Assembly (NCBI GenBank): GCA_963573385.1
Contig: CAUYLG010038270.1
Coordinates: 1-64,000 of the forward strand
Length of the DNA: 64,000 nt
Direction: 5' to 3'
Origin: Cacajao melanocephalus
Taxonomy: Eukaryota; Chordata; Mammalia; Primates; Pitheciidae
The position numbers and the translations under genes are program-made. Positions 50,808 through 64,000 of this stretch are shown here, one piece after another. The notes beneath the pieces were generated by a model, which worked only from the letters and a program-made list of their open reading frames with translations, was not told the DNA's origin and ran no database searches. Within the stretch, counting starts at the first letter, position 1; every line of letters starts with the position of its first letter.

Positions 50808-51403
50808 GACGAGAGTGCTTTTTACATATCTTTGCCAATGGTTATTATCATCTGTTTTTTTTTAATCACTGTGTCTGTATGATGAATGAAAAGTTGATAT
50901 CTTGTTGTTTTTATTTGCATTTTCCCAATTACTTCTAAGCTTGAGCATTGACTGTTTTTCCTTTGCAAATTGCCTATTCATTACCCATTGCCACTTTTTA
51001 AAAACTGATTTGTAGTAACTCCTTAATTCTTATTCATTTATCTATTGTATATGATGCAATTACTTTCTTGCAAACTTTTTTATCTGCCTTTTATACTAGC
51101 AAAGTGTTTAATTTTTCTGTCAGAGAAAAAAGATGTTTCCTGCTCTAACAGTGTTCTCTATTTTATTCTAATTCTTTTATACTTTTTTTTAGTTGTAGAT
51201 GTCATGATGCAGGATTCTAGTTTTCTTCTTTTCAATGGTCAGTAAGTTGTTATAATACTATGAGTGTAACAACCCATTCTCCCCACCACTGGTTTGAAGT
51301 GTCAGTAGTTGAGTTTCTCATAAATACCTGGATTTGTTTCAGGACTCTCTATTCTGCTTTTTGACATGTTTATCTAATTCTTTCCCAAGAACTCATTGTT
51401 TAA

Positions 51404-51468
51404 ATCAGAGGTCAAGAAGCTTTTTCAGTGAAAGATCAGATAGTAAATAGTTAAGGCTTTGTAAGCAA
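51404..51468 (+). mobile_element. hAT-type MER fragment (same family as 22269-22486)
   Basis: AGCTTTTTCAGTGAAAGATC, AGATAGTAAATAGTTAAGGC resemble the left part of that element. Short and diverged. Confidence 0.5.
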
Positions 51469-51589
51469 CACCTCAGTGAATGAAATGTGGCATCTCATTG
51501 GTGGAATCTACACGAGAACCCATGTGAAGTTCCCAGGCTTCTAGCCCTTTCATTCAGTACAGGCGAATTTAGCTGAATAGTTTGTTCAG

Positions 51590-51670
51590 TGTGTACTTCC
51601 AGTGGCATCCTGCCATCCTTAGAATAAAATGCACAATGCTTACAATCTTTGCGTATAATCTAGCCAAAAT
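51590..51670 (+). mobile_element. Possible L2 fragment, sense
   Basis: CCAGTGGCATCCTGCCATCC and AGAATAAAATGCACAATGCT resemble L2 (usual CAGTGGCTTCCCAT...AGAATAAAATCCAAAG). Confidence 0.5.
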
Positions 51671-51884
51671 AATGCAGACCCAAAATAGAATCATACACAT
51701 TTATGTTATGAATAAGTATCATGGTATAAATACAACTTTTTATATAATTGGGCACATGCCAAAGCAGTTTGTTGTCCAAAAATATTGTACCCGTTTGTTC
51801 TGTTTTGTTTCATGTAGATACTTAAGTGCAAGTAACAACTTGACTTCTGAGGCAAAATTGAGACTTTAAATCATTAGTACAGTA

Positions 51885-52774
<890 letters not shown>

Positions 52775-53047
52775 TATTTTATTTTTCACTCAAAAAAATA
52801 CATTATTTTGTATCATGTAGGGCACAGGGTTTCAAATTTAAATGAAAAAAAAAGTGTCTTATTTAGGACCACTATAGGATTTGCATGGAGCTATTTCATT
52901 TCTAGATCTTTTCGCCTTGCCCAAGAAAGAAAGAATAAGTGATTTTATAAAGTGTAGGAACATTGCAGATTTTAATAATGCCTTTTTTCAAAAAGCTCAC
53001 TATGGATACTGATAATTTATCTTGTACCAATGAAGCAAGACTGCTTG
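52775..53047. other. AT-rich, nothing recognised
   Basis: No repeat or gene recognised. Confidence 0.4.
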
Positions 53048-53510
53048 AGTTTCCTATTTCTATTATAACAAATTGCCAAAAACTTAGTGACTTCAGACAA
53101 CACTCATTTATTATCTAACATTTCCGGTGGTCAGAAGTCTGAAATCTGTGTCACTGAGCTAAAATCAAGGCGTCAGCAGAGCTGCAATCATACTGAAGGC
53201 GCCAGGGAAGGATTTCTTTTCTTGCTGTTCCCAGTGTCTAGAGGCTGCCCCTGTTCCGTGGCTCATGGCTCACATCACGGTGACTTCCACTTCCTCTTAC
53301 CCTTCCACATCTCCTGCTTGGACTCTCCCTCCTCTTTCTTTCCCTTATAAAGACCCTGTGATTATATTGGGCCTGCCCCGATGATCTCCCACCTCCAAAT
53401 CATTCATCACATTTGCAAAGTCTCTCTTTCCATGGAGGTAACATACTCACAGGTTCTGGGAATTAGGGCACAGACATCTTTGGGGGTGCCATTATTCTGC
53501 CTGTAACCAA
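53048..53510 (-). mobile_element. MaLR-type (MLT1-like) solo LTR, antisense
   Basis: Text ATAACAAATTGCCAAAAACT, TAGTGACTTCAGACAACACT, GGTCAGAAGTCTGAAATCTG, GCTAAAATCAAGGCGTCAGC, CCTTATAAAGACCCTGTGAT and CATTATTCTGCCTGTAACCA follows a well-known LTR read backwards, opening TGGTTACAGGCAGAATAATG on the minus strand. The family level (ERVL-MaLR) is my best call. No internal viral sequence. Confidence 0.75.
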
Positions 53511-54240
53511 GAGTGTTACTAATTTTCTCACAGAGTGCACCTCTTTTAACTTCCATCTCGGCAAATTTGTGTTGACAGCTGGGCCCTGCAATTCATTAAT
53601 GAGACAATTAATGTTTGAGATGATCATCATTTCTAGTGTGTAGGAGCTAAAACTGTTTTTGGAATTTTAGGTGAAAATCTCTGAAATGACTAATAAACAA
53701 TGGAATTAAGCCCTTATTAAGATTGAAGGGGCAATTTGACCTCACAAGGAAAGTTGATTTAACTGTGGGTTCTGAGTCACCAGTACCACTAAATTCATTA
53801 GTTGAATACTTCCGAGAATTTCCTCATTTTGTCTGCGTATTGAAGGACATCATGTATAATAAAGTCAATTGATAATGAACTTGGCTATTTTCTATTCTCT
53901 GTGGACTTAATTTGGAGTCACAATTCCCTAGACAAACACCACCAGACATTTCTGCCTCATTCTTCAGATCTCAAAAGTAATTGAATTTGGTGAAGAAAAG
54001 AATGCATGACTCCTTTAAATTGGCTGCCATTATCGGGTATTTCAACCAAGAGAGAAGGAAATGTATTTTCTTTGCTTTTTCCCTTTCATTTCTGCAGCAA
54101 TTTCATACATTTTGAAATGCAAATAAAGAACTCAAAATTGTAGGGCATTTTCCACCTTCAAGAAAGTGGATGTCCAAAGCTAAAGCCATTTCTCAAGCAT
54201 TCACATGGCCATGGATGCTGTATCTGGTAGGATCAGACAT
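53511..54240. other. No recognised gene or repeat
   Basis: Apparently single-copy sequence. Nothing recognised. Confidence 0.45.
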
Positions 54241-54254
54241 GGCCTGAAACAAAC

Positions 54255-54545
54255 TTTTTTTTTTTCTTTTTTCAAAACCAAGTTTTGCTTTGTTGCCCAG
54301 GCTGAAGTGCACTGGTGCGATATTGGTTCACTGCAACCTCCGCCTACTGGGTTCAAGCAATTCTCATGCCCCAGTCTCCCTAGTAGCTGGGATTACAGGC
54401 GCCTGCAACAACGCCCGGCTTTTTTAATAGAGATGGGGTTTCACCATGCTGGCAGGCTGGGTCTCAAATTCCTGACTTCAAGTGATCCGCCTGCCTCGGC
54501 TTCCCAAAGTTCTGGGATTACAGATGTGAGCCGCTGCACCCGGCC
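54255..54545 (-). mobile_element. AluS, full length, antisense
   Basis: Inverted tail at 54255-54272, CCAAGTTTTGCTTTGTTGCC, CACTGCAACCTCCGCCTAC, and 5' end CTGCACCCGGCC. Flanks GGCCTGAAAC and GGCCCTGAAAC fit a target duplication around CCTGAAAC. Confidence 0.93.
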
Positions 54546-55732
54546 CTGAAACTGTTCTTGCTGATTGATTTTTAAAGTATTATACAGAAGAATTCTGGCA
54601 TCTTCACAGAATTGAGAATCCTATTGCCTTTCTCTTTACCCATCAGAATGGGAATGAAAGCCAGCAAGTGTGAAGGGAAAGTACTTTGAAGTTGGAAAGT
54701 TTATTATACATCTCCTTCTTTGGGTTGCTTATGTGCTTCAAAAACTACTGCAAAATTGTCTGCACGAAAACTCCCATGTTTAGCATTACCTCAAAATAAG
54801 CATTTAAATTAATTGTAAATCAAATTATTTCAACTGTTTTGAGCTTTATAGAGTTAAGAGTGAGGGTGAAGGGAGACCCAACTAAATCAGGTGCTAATTT
54901 TTTCTACCATAATTAGCTTTCCATGGGAGTCTGAAAATATAAGGAGATATATTTCCACTTCTTGCCTTTTGTAGTTCCAGCAATGGACTAATAGGGTAAG
55001 AAGGAGAGGCATGAGGGGTAGAGCCATTCCCAGGTGGTTTCACAGAGCCATTTTTTAAGTAATGCCTTCATGGTATACTATCTTGCATCACAAACATGGC
55101 TAAAGAACTACTGTATTTCATTGACATAAGGTGCATTTGTTTTACACTTTAAGGTCCCTAAAATCAGGATTTGTTTTACAGTTGATGGCATTTCCAATTA
55201 ATTGGCAGCAATTGGTAGTACATGAGATAATGCAGCCTTATCTGATTTGGATGGCTTGTTACATTTAATGAAATATGATATTTATTTTAGTATTTCATGG
55301 AAGGGCTTTCTCAGATACCAGTATACCTGGTTATTTCTGTCTTCAGCAAGATGATTTGTATAAACTTTTCTTCACAGCTAAATACCGTATTTAAAGGAGT
55401 TTTAGGATTTCCATGTACCAAAAAATAGTTTTGGTTTTGGGACTTTAGGATTTAAAGATGGAGAATTAATTCCCATGTGTAGATATTCTTCCAGGCATCA
55501 GGGAGTGGCTTTCCCTCTATGCACCTGACTTTCAGAATAACACACATTTGTTGAACAATGCTAATAAATCAAAAGCAGCAGATTAACCTTGAAAATGTCC
55601 CGATATGGGATGACAGGCAACTTTTTTATACTTTCCTGTTTTGCTATTTTTTCTTTAATGAATAGGTGTTACAGAGCCATCCTTGGGTCAAGAAAGTAAT
55701 AATAGCAGCCTTCCTCATGTGAGACTTGTTGT
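54546..55732. other. No recognised gene or repeat
   Basis: Single-copy-like sequence without open frames of note. Confidence 0.5.
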
Positions 55733-55796
55733 CAAATTGTATACTTTAAATATGTGCAGTTTGTGTTATGTCACTTATACTTTTTTAAAAAAAGTC
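55733..55796 (+). mobile_element. Tip of an L1 3' end
   Basis: AAATTGTATACTTTAAATAT and GTGCAGTTTGTGTTATGTCA, then an A-rich end, match the last 60 bases of L1MB/MC-type 3' UTRs. Confidence 0.75.
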
Positions 55797-57049
55797 ATTG
55801 TTGAAAAAATAATTATAGTAATGGAAGTATGACACAGTGCAGCAAAAACATTAGCGTCAAGAAGATTTCAAAGAGCAGAGTAACCCTTGAGCTTACCTGT
55901 GCAGAGCCTCAAAGGAAGAATAAAGTTTGCCAGGCAGAAAACAGAAAGCAGCAGGATGGAGCATTCCAGGGGGAGGAGATCAGAACAGGATACAAAGCTG
56001 GAAGTATTGGGGGTGGCAGTCACATCACTTTCAACCCTGGGTTCTAATGATTTGTACAGATGTCACTGCCACTCTTAACTTGCTGGACTCACTTCTGTGA
56101 CCCTTAAAAAGTCTAATAGAGAATCTTGCAGGCTTAGTAGAGTGCTCCTAGAGGAGGACAATACCAGTGCACAGAAGGGGCTGGACCTCCCCAGGCATCT
56201 ACCTACAGAAGACATTTGCAAAGGGAGAGAAAGCCTGTGAGACAGAAGCTACACATATGTGGGTATCTGGGTGGGGTGGCAGCAGACACAAAAATGGAAA
56301 GGATTTCAGTGTGTATTCCCTTTGGAGAAAGGAGCTTTGGTCTCCCTCTGTTCTGAACCCAGCCTTGCTCTGGCTCCATGAAGAATGTCCGGCATAGTCT
56401 GTGGGGCCCCAGGGGTTTTGCAGCTGGCTGGACAGAACAGTGCTCCTTCAGAAGCAGCAACCCCAGGACCCGAGGTTTGCCAACAGACACCTTATCAGGG
56501 TATCTGATAAGAGGACCTAAAACCTGGGAGTGACCCAGTAAGGTAGCTGACCCCTCCACAAGCAGGCTGGCCAAATGCCAGTAAGAATGATAATGGGACA
56601 TTATTTGTACTCACAGAGTGGCACAGTTTAGAACACTGGGGTGAGAGTCAATTACTTTTGAGCTAACATTTGTTGTTTCAACGTACCACCAAGAAAACAT
56701 CAGCTAGCAACATGAGATTATTTATTAGGGATAAAGTCTTTGATTTTATTCTTGCCTCTCCTACAGAAGACTTCCACAGAGGTTTGTTTTATTTTGTTTT
56801 GTTTTTTATACCAATTACTTCAACCATTTTCAGTCTCTCTTCACTCCCCACCACACAAAACAGAAATAATAGTGGTTATTAATTACACAGGTGTTTTAGT
56901 TAAAATTTAAAGTTTACTATCTATGAGATACATGATTTTATGGTATGTAATCCTAATTCGGGTCATCTGTAAGCTCATCTTACTTACATTCTCTGCTGAA
57001 GAGTCTGTGATCAACAATCATTCTCTGGGTTTTAGGACACACCGAGAAA
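55797..57049. other. Single-copy sequence with a palindromic GATA site
   Basis: Frames of 132 codons (56203-56601, minus) and 76 codons (56167-56397, plus) overlap and have no known motif. The GATA motif at 56491-56511 is listed separately. Confidence 0.45.
56491..56511. promoter_or_regulatory. Candidate palindromic GATA-factor site
   Basis: CTTATCAG and CTGATAAG form a perfect 8-bp inverted repeat around GGTAT. The right part, ATCTGATAAG, is itself the paired-finger GATA palindrome motif. GATA factors bind such sites in blood and other lineages. One motif cannot prove function. Confidence 0.35.
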
Positions 57050-57536
<487 letters not shown>

Positions 57537-58434
57537 TCTATTTCCCATTTGTGTTGTCTTAGAAAAAATTATGTTCTTTTTTTCTTTTTAAATGAGCTTA
57601 ATGCTGGAAACTATGTCAGTTACCATTCTTGCCCATTTGTTGGTGTGTGAGTATTTCCTCTCTCTAGTACAGATGCCTCCAAATGGCCCAGATCTACAGA
57701 TAGCACAGAGGAGTTGACTAAATGGGACTCAAAGTATTTTTCACATGCCAAAGCTAAAACAAATTTATGTCCAGATATAATCTCTTAAATTCTCTAAAAG
57801 AGAAGGAAAACATACCAGTCTACTTGGGAGATTTAATTGTGGATGTCTTAGTAACAGCATCTATCCAAAATAGGCCAAAATCATTTTTACAGATGATATT
57901 TTAGTCCATCATTTCAGGAACGATATTTCATCGTCATATAATCATTTCCAAAAACTGAATCTCAGGGTGAGAGTTGAGCTTGTTCTTTTTCTTCAGATGA
58001 ATAGCTCATTATTACCATAATTGAAAGAGGTTTATTAGGCATCTGCATATGACTCAGGCTGTTTAATGGAGTGGGAATCCCTTACCCTCTCAATTTTCCC
58101 ACCCAACCTCTGTGTGCCAGACTAGCTTATTTTATACTGTTTCAGTAGAATTTTTTTTGAAACAGACATTAGTACTTGGATTTGAGTATAACGCAAGTCA
58201 CATCAAATGACATCCCTTACCCCACAACAACCTTTACTTATGGAGCAAAATTCCGGTAAAATATGTTAAGCTATATAATAGAAGTTAATTCAGTTTCACT
58301 GGATTTTTGTTTTATGTGCTGGAATTTTAAAGGAGTTTTACTGGATTTTATGTCCTGCTACTCATTTTTTTTTACATTCCTACCATCTCAGTTCACTCAT
58401 TCTTTCTTTTATAAGTCTTTCATATTTTTAATTT
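57537..58434. other. No recognised gene or repeat
   Basis: Single-copy-like AT-rich sequence. Nothing recognised. Confidence 0.45.
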
Positions 58435-58688
58435 TTTTATTTTAATAGCTTTTGGGGTACAACTGGTTTTTGGTTACATGGATAAATTGTATAGTGGTGA
58501 AGTTTGAGAGTTTAGTCTGCCCATACGGGAGTAGTGTACATTGTACCCAGTATGTAGTTTTTCATCCCGTGTCCCACTTCTGTCCTCCCACTTCTGGATC
58601 TCCATAGTTCACTGTATTACTCTGGGTGCCTGTGCATACCCATAGCTTAACTCCCACTTATAAGAACAATATGGTATTTGGTTTATTT
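58435..58688 (-). mobile_element. L1 3' end, 5'-truncated (L1MA/L1PB age)
   Basis: Inverted L1 3' UTR: AATAGCTTTTGGGGTACAAC, TGGTTTTTGGTTACATGGAT, TGTACATTGTACCCAGTATG, TAACTCCCACTTATAAG. Truncated at GGTATTTGGTTT. Confidence 0.9.
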
Positions 58689-59059
58689 TCTATTAAATGA
58701 GAATGTTTCAAGGAAAGAGGATGTAAATCCTCAAAACAGAATTTCATATTTTGTTTTAATGCAAAATTAAATTTAATGTAAAATTAAATTCAATCTCTAT
58801 TTACCTGAGCAATAACTAAACTTAAAATACTGTGTAGTACTGACTTTATTCCATTGCAGATAAGTAGATACCATAGTAATCTTTTTATCTACCATTGTGA
58901 GATTGACAACAGTTGTTTAATAGAGTGTTTCTGGTAGGATGATTGCCAAACCCATCTATAGGAAGTGGGTTGAAGTAAAGGTTTATTCAAAGATAAATTA
59001 GTTAGATTAAAAGTCAGCAGGTCAGTGTCTTAAATATAAGAACCCAAACTGTAAGTATC
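58689..59059. other. AT-rich, nothing recognised
   Basis: A small internal repeat (AAAATTAAATTTAATGT) is near 58764. Otherwise nothing recognised. Confidence 0.4.
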
Positions 59060-60195
59060 AGGGAGGAAAACATAGGTTTAAATCTTCATGGCCTTGAATT
59101 TGGCAATGGATTCTTAGCTATGACACCAAAAGCATGAGCAACAAAAGAAAAATTAGGTAAATTAAAGTTTATTTAGAATTTTTTAGAATTTTAAATTTAG
59201 AAAATGTAGAATTTTTGTGCATCAAAAAACATTGATAAAATGAAAAGATGATTAACAGGATGGGAGAAAATACTTGCAAATCATAAATCTGATAACAGTT
59301 TCGTATCCAAACTAGATCAAGAACTCTTTCAACTCAACAATAAAAAGACAAACCAATTAAAAAATGGCAAAGGACTTGAATAGATATTTCTCTAAAGATA
59401 TACAGATGGCTAACAAACCCATGAAAAGATGCTCAACATCATTAGTTATTAGGGAAATACAAATCAAAACTACAGTGAGACACCACTTCATACCCACAAG
59501 GATAGCTATAATTTTTTTAATGGAAAATAACAAGCATTGGCAAGGTTGTAAATAAATTGGAACCTCATACATTGTTGGACTGAAAAATGATTTCACTGCT
59601 GTGGAAAATGGTTTGGCATTTCCTTAAAAAGTTTAACATAAAGTTATTATATAACCCAGAAATTCTGTTCCTAAGTGTATACACAAAAGGATTGAAAACA
59701 TAGACTCGAACTAGGGTACGTACACGCATTTCATAGCAGTACTACTAACAGTAACCAAAAGGTAGAAACAGCCCAAATACTCATTAACAGATGAATGGAT
59801 AAACACATTGTTGTATATCCATGCGATACAGTATTATTCAGCCATAAAAAGGAATGAGGTGCTGATACATGCTACAGGATGGATGAACCTCAAAAACATT
59901 ATGTTAAGTATAAGAAGCCACTCACAAAGGTCACATATTGTATGATTCCATTTATATAAAATATCTAGAATAGATAAATCCAAGAGACAGATGGAAATTG
60001 GCTGGGGCATGGGGGATATGGGGAGACCCTGCTTAATGGGTAAGGGATTTTTACTTCAGAGTGATGGAAATATTTTGTAACTAGATAGAGGTAGTGGTTG
60101 TATAACCTTATGAATGTACTAAGTGGCACTGAACCGTTCACTTTAAAATGGTTAATTGTATGTTCCGTGAACTTCACCTCAATAAACAAAACAAA
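59060..60195 (+). mobile_element. L1M (L1MB/MC type) 3' half, sense
   Basis: ORF2 C-terminal text from TTGGCAATGGATTCTTAGC through AAATGGCAAAGGACTTGAAT, ATACAAATCAAAACTACAG, GATGAATGGATAAACACATT, TATTATTCAGCCATAAAAAG, to the 3' end AACTTCACCTCAATAAACAA with a short A-rich tail. A 63-codon frame at 59364-59555 (DLNRYFSKDIQMANKPMKR) is an ORF2 remnant. About 40 bp near 59165-59210 is locally repeated AGAATTTT text. Confidence 0.93.
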
Positions 60196-61690
60196 AAGTC
60201 ATTAATACAAAATAAAAATGATGGTGAAGTATATTCCCAGAACTGCTTAACATGTACATGTTCACTTTCATATATATATTTCTCATTAAAGTAGCTGGTA
60301 GAGATTAAGAACAATGAATTGGTTCTGAATGAGCAGTAATAGATGTCATGTTTAACTTGGGTTTTGAAAGTCAAAATGAAATTAATTGCTATTTCTTCTT
60401 CTTTCAGGACTCTCAGCTTGTATCCTCTGGACACAATAATCCAAGTAAGAAAGACTTCACTCTAGGTTTCACATGGGGAGCAGGGGGTGGGGTGGAGGGC
60501 AGAAGGGGAGGGAGGATGAGCATGCAGTAGACAGTAGGTTTAAAAGAATTTTACTAAAAAACTGGGGAAAGGGGCCATTTGTTCAAGTGCTGCCCAAATG
60601 AATGATAAGATTTATGATGACCTTGAGTGTGCATATTCAAGGAAAGGAGGGCCAAAACAGAAAATGGTGAATTTCAAAGCCATCCTAAGAGAAAGAAACA
60701 TCATGCTTTATTGTAGTTGTTTCTAGTATATATGGAGGGAAAAAAAAACTTAAAAGGCACACAGTTGGTTGTCTAAATTAAAGGAAAATGAATGAGCAAA
60801 GAAAACCAATCAGTAGACCTTAAGATAAATGACCTTAGAATCCATGAAAAAAGTCACAACTGGCTGGGTATGTGTACCGTGCCCTTTTCCAGATATAGAG
60901 ACTCAACTGTCTAAAAAGCAGCTTGCTTATTGAATCAATAGCTAATAAAACATATGGGCTTTTTTGTCAAAGAGAGGATATTATCATTCCATGAAGCAGT
61001 GTTTTAGTTCTCTTCTTTGGCACTACTAATTGGTATTAATGTTGTCTTGAGCATTAAAAATGCATAAACTACCCCGTTCATGTCCTAAAAGCACGCTCAC
61101 AAAGACTGGGCTGTGTTAGTTTCACAACCAGACAGCAAGCTAAGAGCACCCCTTGCCAAGTACAAAGCTGCATTTGAAGACTGAGCATTCTCTGAGCTGT
61201 AGATCTGTCTGCAGATCTGAAGCTCAACCGCTGGGCAACTGCAAGGCAAATGGGCTGCACAGAAAAGATGTCCAGGCAAATGCATCGGGAAGCAGCAGAA
61301 TTTTCAGGCACAGCTAGAGAAAGGCCGGTGGAGGGGCTGATAGCACAGTGGTGTAGAGGCAACATCATTTAATTATCCCACCCTCTGTTGGGATTTGCTG
61401 TGGGCACAGGCACCAGTGATGAGGCAAAATGCCAAGAGACATGAAATCTGAAGAAAACGATAAATTTAGTCATAAGAAAAGTGATCAGAAGAAGTGCTTG
61501 GTTAAGTCCGTGTGGTGGTATCCAGGCGTCAGCATCACACACCACAGACTAGAATGTCTTAAAGACTTGCCGTTGGTTTCCTCACTGTGTCTCACTATTG
61601 AATTTAAATGTTCAGGGTAAAGGGAGGATCTCATAGATGAATAAATACGCCTTCTCCCAGCTTGGCATTTTTGACAGACAGAAGAGCAAA
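60196..61690. other. No recognised gene or repeat
   Basis: A G-rich patch (GGGAGCAGGGGGTGGGGTGG) lies at 60475-60515. No frame or repeat recognised otherwise. Confidence 0.5.
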
Positions 61691-61694
61691 GGAA

Positions 61695-61920
61695 ATTCTT
61701 GTTGAGTGTCTATTCTGTGCTAGCCTCCTGACTTATGGTATTTCACTTAATCTTCACAATAGCTGCATGAGCAGGGCATTAGGATCTCAATTTTACACAT
61801 GAAGAAGATGAGATTCTGAGGCTAACATCTAGTCATTTTTTAGTCACCTTGCTAAAAAAATGACAGCTAGAATTTGAATTCAGAGATCTCTGCCCCAAAG
61901 ACACAGCTTTTCATCCCACT
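61695..61920 (+). mobile_element. MIR SINE, nearly full length
   Basis: TTGTTGAGTGTCTATTCTGT, GGTATTTCACTTAATCTTCA, CAATTTTACACATGAAGAAG, GATTCTGAGGC, then AGAATTTGAATTCAGAG. About 20 bp of extra text lies in the middle near 61830. Confidence 0.87.
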
Positions 61921-62184
61921 ATGTTGATTCCCAGAAAGCTGCTGCTATCACTTCACCATGAGATTGAATTCTTGTCCAATAACTATCTGCTGTGATTTCT
62001 GTGTATATCCAGCATATTTTTATGGCATGCTGTAATATTCATTGCAATTAAAATTATGTAAAAACGGACCCTTCTTCTGCAGGACATGATATGGCACGAT
62101 CCCTGTGTGGTACAAAACTCTCTAGCATTTCGTTGTCCAGCAAAAGTTTTTGATTAGCTTTTTCTTTTCTGGGAGTAAGAGGAC

Positions 62185-62478
62185 TTTTGTTTTGTTTTGT
62201 TTTCTTGAGACAAGGTCTATCTCTGTTGCCCAGGCTAGAGAGTACAGTGGCCCAATTATAGCTCACTGTAACCTTGAATTCCTGGGCTCAAGAAGTCCTT
62301 CCACCTTAGCTTCCCAAGTAGCCAGGACTACAGGAACATACCACTTTTTAAATTTTTTCTTAGAGACAGCATTAAACTATGTTGCACAGGCTCATCTTGA
62401 ACTCCTGGCTTCAAGTGGTCCTTTTGCCTTGACCTCCCAAAGTACTGAGATTATAGGTGTGAGCCACGATGCCTGGCC
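62185..62478 (-). mobile_element. AluJ, full length, antisense
   Basis: Inverted tail TTTTGTTTTGTTTTGTTTTC, CTGTTGCCCAGGCTAGAG, ATAGCTCACTGTAACC, TTCCTGGGCTCAAGAAG, ending GATGCCTGGCC. Diverged, J-type. Confidence 0.92.
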
Positions 62479-64000
62479 TTTTTTCATTTTTAAATAAATC
62501 TTTCTCCAACACTTCAGCATGTGTATATAAAAATAATACTCCTATTAAAAATCTGAGCATTCTCTGCAACTTATAGCACATTTGAAATTTGAGGAGAACT
62601 GACCCCACCAGCATTTCCCATGCTGTTTTTGTATTTGGTTTGAAGTCATGATTCCAGTAAACATGTAGTAAATAGATAAATGCAGAACTTCAGAGAAACC
62701 AAAAACAAAATATATGTGTGGATTGATTACTAACTCTTATTATTTTAGGCCAGTGATTTTATTCTCTTTGAAGTGAGAAAGACTGTATTATATAGATACT
62801 AAAGAAAATATTGTTTAAACAGAAAATGACTTTCAATATAAATCTTTTAAACGGTAGATTGTTTGCTGAATTACTGATCAATCGAACTTGATATTATAAA
62901 ATGGAAGCTTATTAAGCATTGAGATGCTTGAATATTTACATGGATGATTTATATCTACATTTTTTAAAATTATGAGAACATCCTATTCAGTTGAGACTGC
63001 GCTTAAGCAATTCTTCCTCTCCCTTCAAAATCCCCACCTAACAGCCATGAAGCTGTAGAAATGGAAATAAATCTAAAATAGCACTGAAACCAGGAAAAAG
63101 TGTCATCAGCAAACCAGAAATTTAGCTGTGTTTCTGGAAAGCCAAAAGTAATAAGACCCTACTGAAAAATAATCTTCAACAGGGAAAGTCATGACACAGC
63201 AGAGGAAGAAAGATCAGACAAACAGGAACAAACTTCAGTGGTGGTGGGAACAGCCCCCAGGAGCCCCAGGAAAGACCACATTTCCACTGGACCCCAAGAG
63301 AGAACAAGTGCAAATTGCTTGCAGTGATAGGAACACCTGGCCATCCTTCAACCATTAACCCGCTACCCCCATCCTTGCAGATTCCCACACAGAGCTTTCA
63401 GGGTAATTTTTTTCTCAGAAACAGAATAGATTCTAAGATAATACCAGACCTTAAAAATAGATGGCATGGGATAATGGCAGAAGAGTCAACTGTTTCTTGA
63501 GAGAAATACACAAAAATCCTACACACCTAAAGTACAGTACTTTATATTTTTCTTGGAGGAGTGAGTGGAGGAAGGGCTTGGGCTTGCAGCTTGCCTGGAG
63601 GTTTCTCTTTTCTTGAGCCCTACATGAATCCTTCAAGTCAACGTACCCTGCCCACTTACAAAGAGCCATATATCAGCTCTTCCCTACAAGGAATAGATGT
63701 GTTAGGAAAATGGATCGGTATACTGATACAGGAGAGCCATGCCAACTACCTTTTGTTAACCAGTTTGTTATTTAAAAATATGAATATATAATCAGTGAGC
63801 ACCAAAAAGAAAAGACTAGTCCCAAAGGAAATCTAGAAAATCTAATTCAAGGAAAAGGAGAAAAAAGTTTCAAGCATAATTACAGTCCTTAGAAAGATTT
63901 GAAATTATTTGTGTTAAATAAAAAGAGAACAGATTCCTATGAAAAAGAGGTAATTACAGAACAAATGAACATTTGAGAATTAAAAATATGATTGAAAAAA
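62479..64000. other. No recognised gene or repeat
   Basis: Single-copy-like AT-rich sequence to the window end. Short frames near 63176-63791 have no known motif. Confidence 0.5.

Overview
This window reads as primate, most likely human or ape, nuclear DNA. It has many Alu SINEs of the J and S ages, L1P-age and older L1M LINEs, MaLR LTRs, Tigger and hAT fossils, and ancient MIR and L2 copies. No AluY-type copy was recognised. No intact protein-coding gene, coding exon series, rRNA, tRNA, CRISPR array or prokaryotic feature could be supported. All open frames are short (162 codons at most), and nearly all that can be explained fall in transposons. The window is best described as intergenic or deep intronic DNA. 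All family names are from memory of consensus sequences; no search was run.

Layout. 1-582: the 5' end of a minus-strand L1 at the window edge, abutted by an AluJ. 1800-6310: an old minus-strand L1 with an internal deletion and an internal duplication. 7138-7604: a young L1 tail. 7740-11477: a plus-strand L1M carrying a solo ERV-type LTR and an MST LTR; the MST LTR itself contains a processed IFITM3-like pseudogene. 11478-13400: AluJ, a Tigger-type element, a full-length MER2, L1 and MER5A. 13401-16131: an untemplated-looking stretch, AluJ and a long Tigger. 18243-22204: about 4 kb with no recognised repeat. 22205-25985: a long antisense L2, MIR and two L1 pieces. 28234-30770: AluS and a 5'-truncated L1PA-age element. 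32957-47800: mostly single-copy DNA with MIR, L2, FRAM and Alu copies; a long antisense L2 lies at 43440-45000. 47794-52774: Alus and old L1s, one with a twin-priming inversion. 53048-60200: a MaLR LTR, Alus, an L1 tail and a long L1M 3' half. 60200-64000: mostly single-copy sequence with one MIR and one AluJ.

The most unusual signal is not a gene. Four short segments (about 90-240 bp) are each present a second time 1.3-2.0 kb upstream in direct orientation. In each case the downstream copy lies inside its natural repeat context, while the upstream copy is dropped into unrelated sequence or, in one case, into another part of the same L1. This looks like repeated local templated insertion by template switching or break repair. 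It is a mutational footprint, not a biochemical system. The IFITM3-like retrocopy in an LTR inside an L1 is the clearest gene-derived feature. It is a frameshifted pseudogene.
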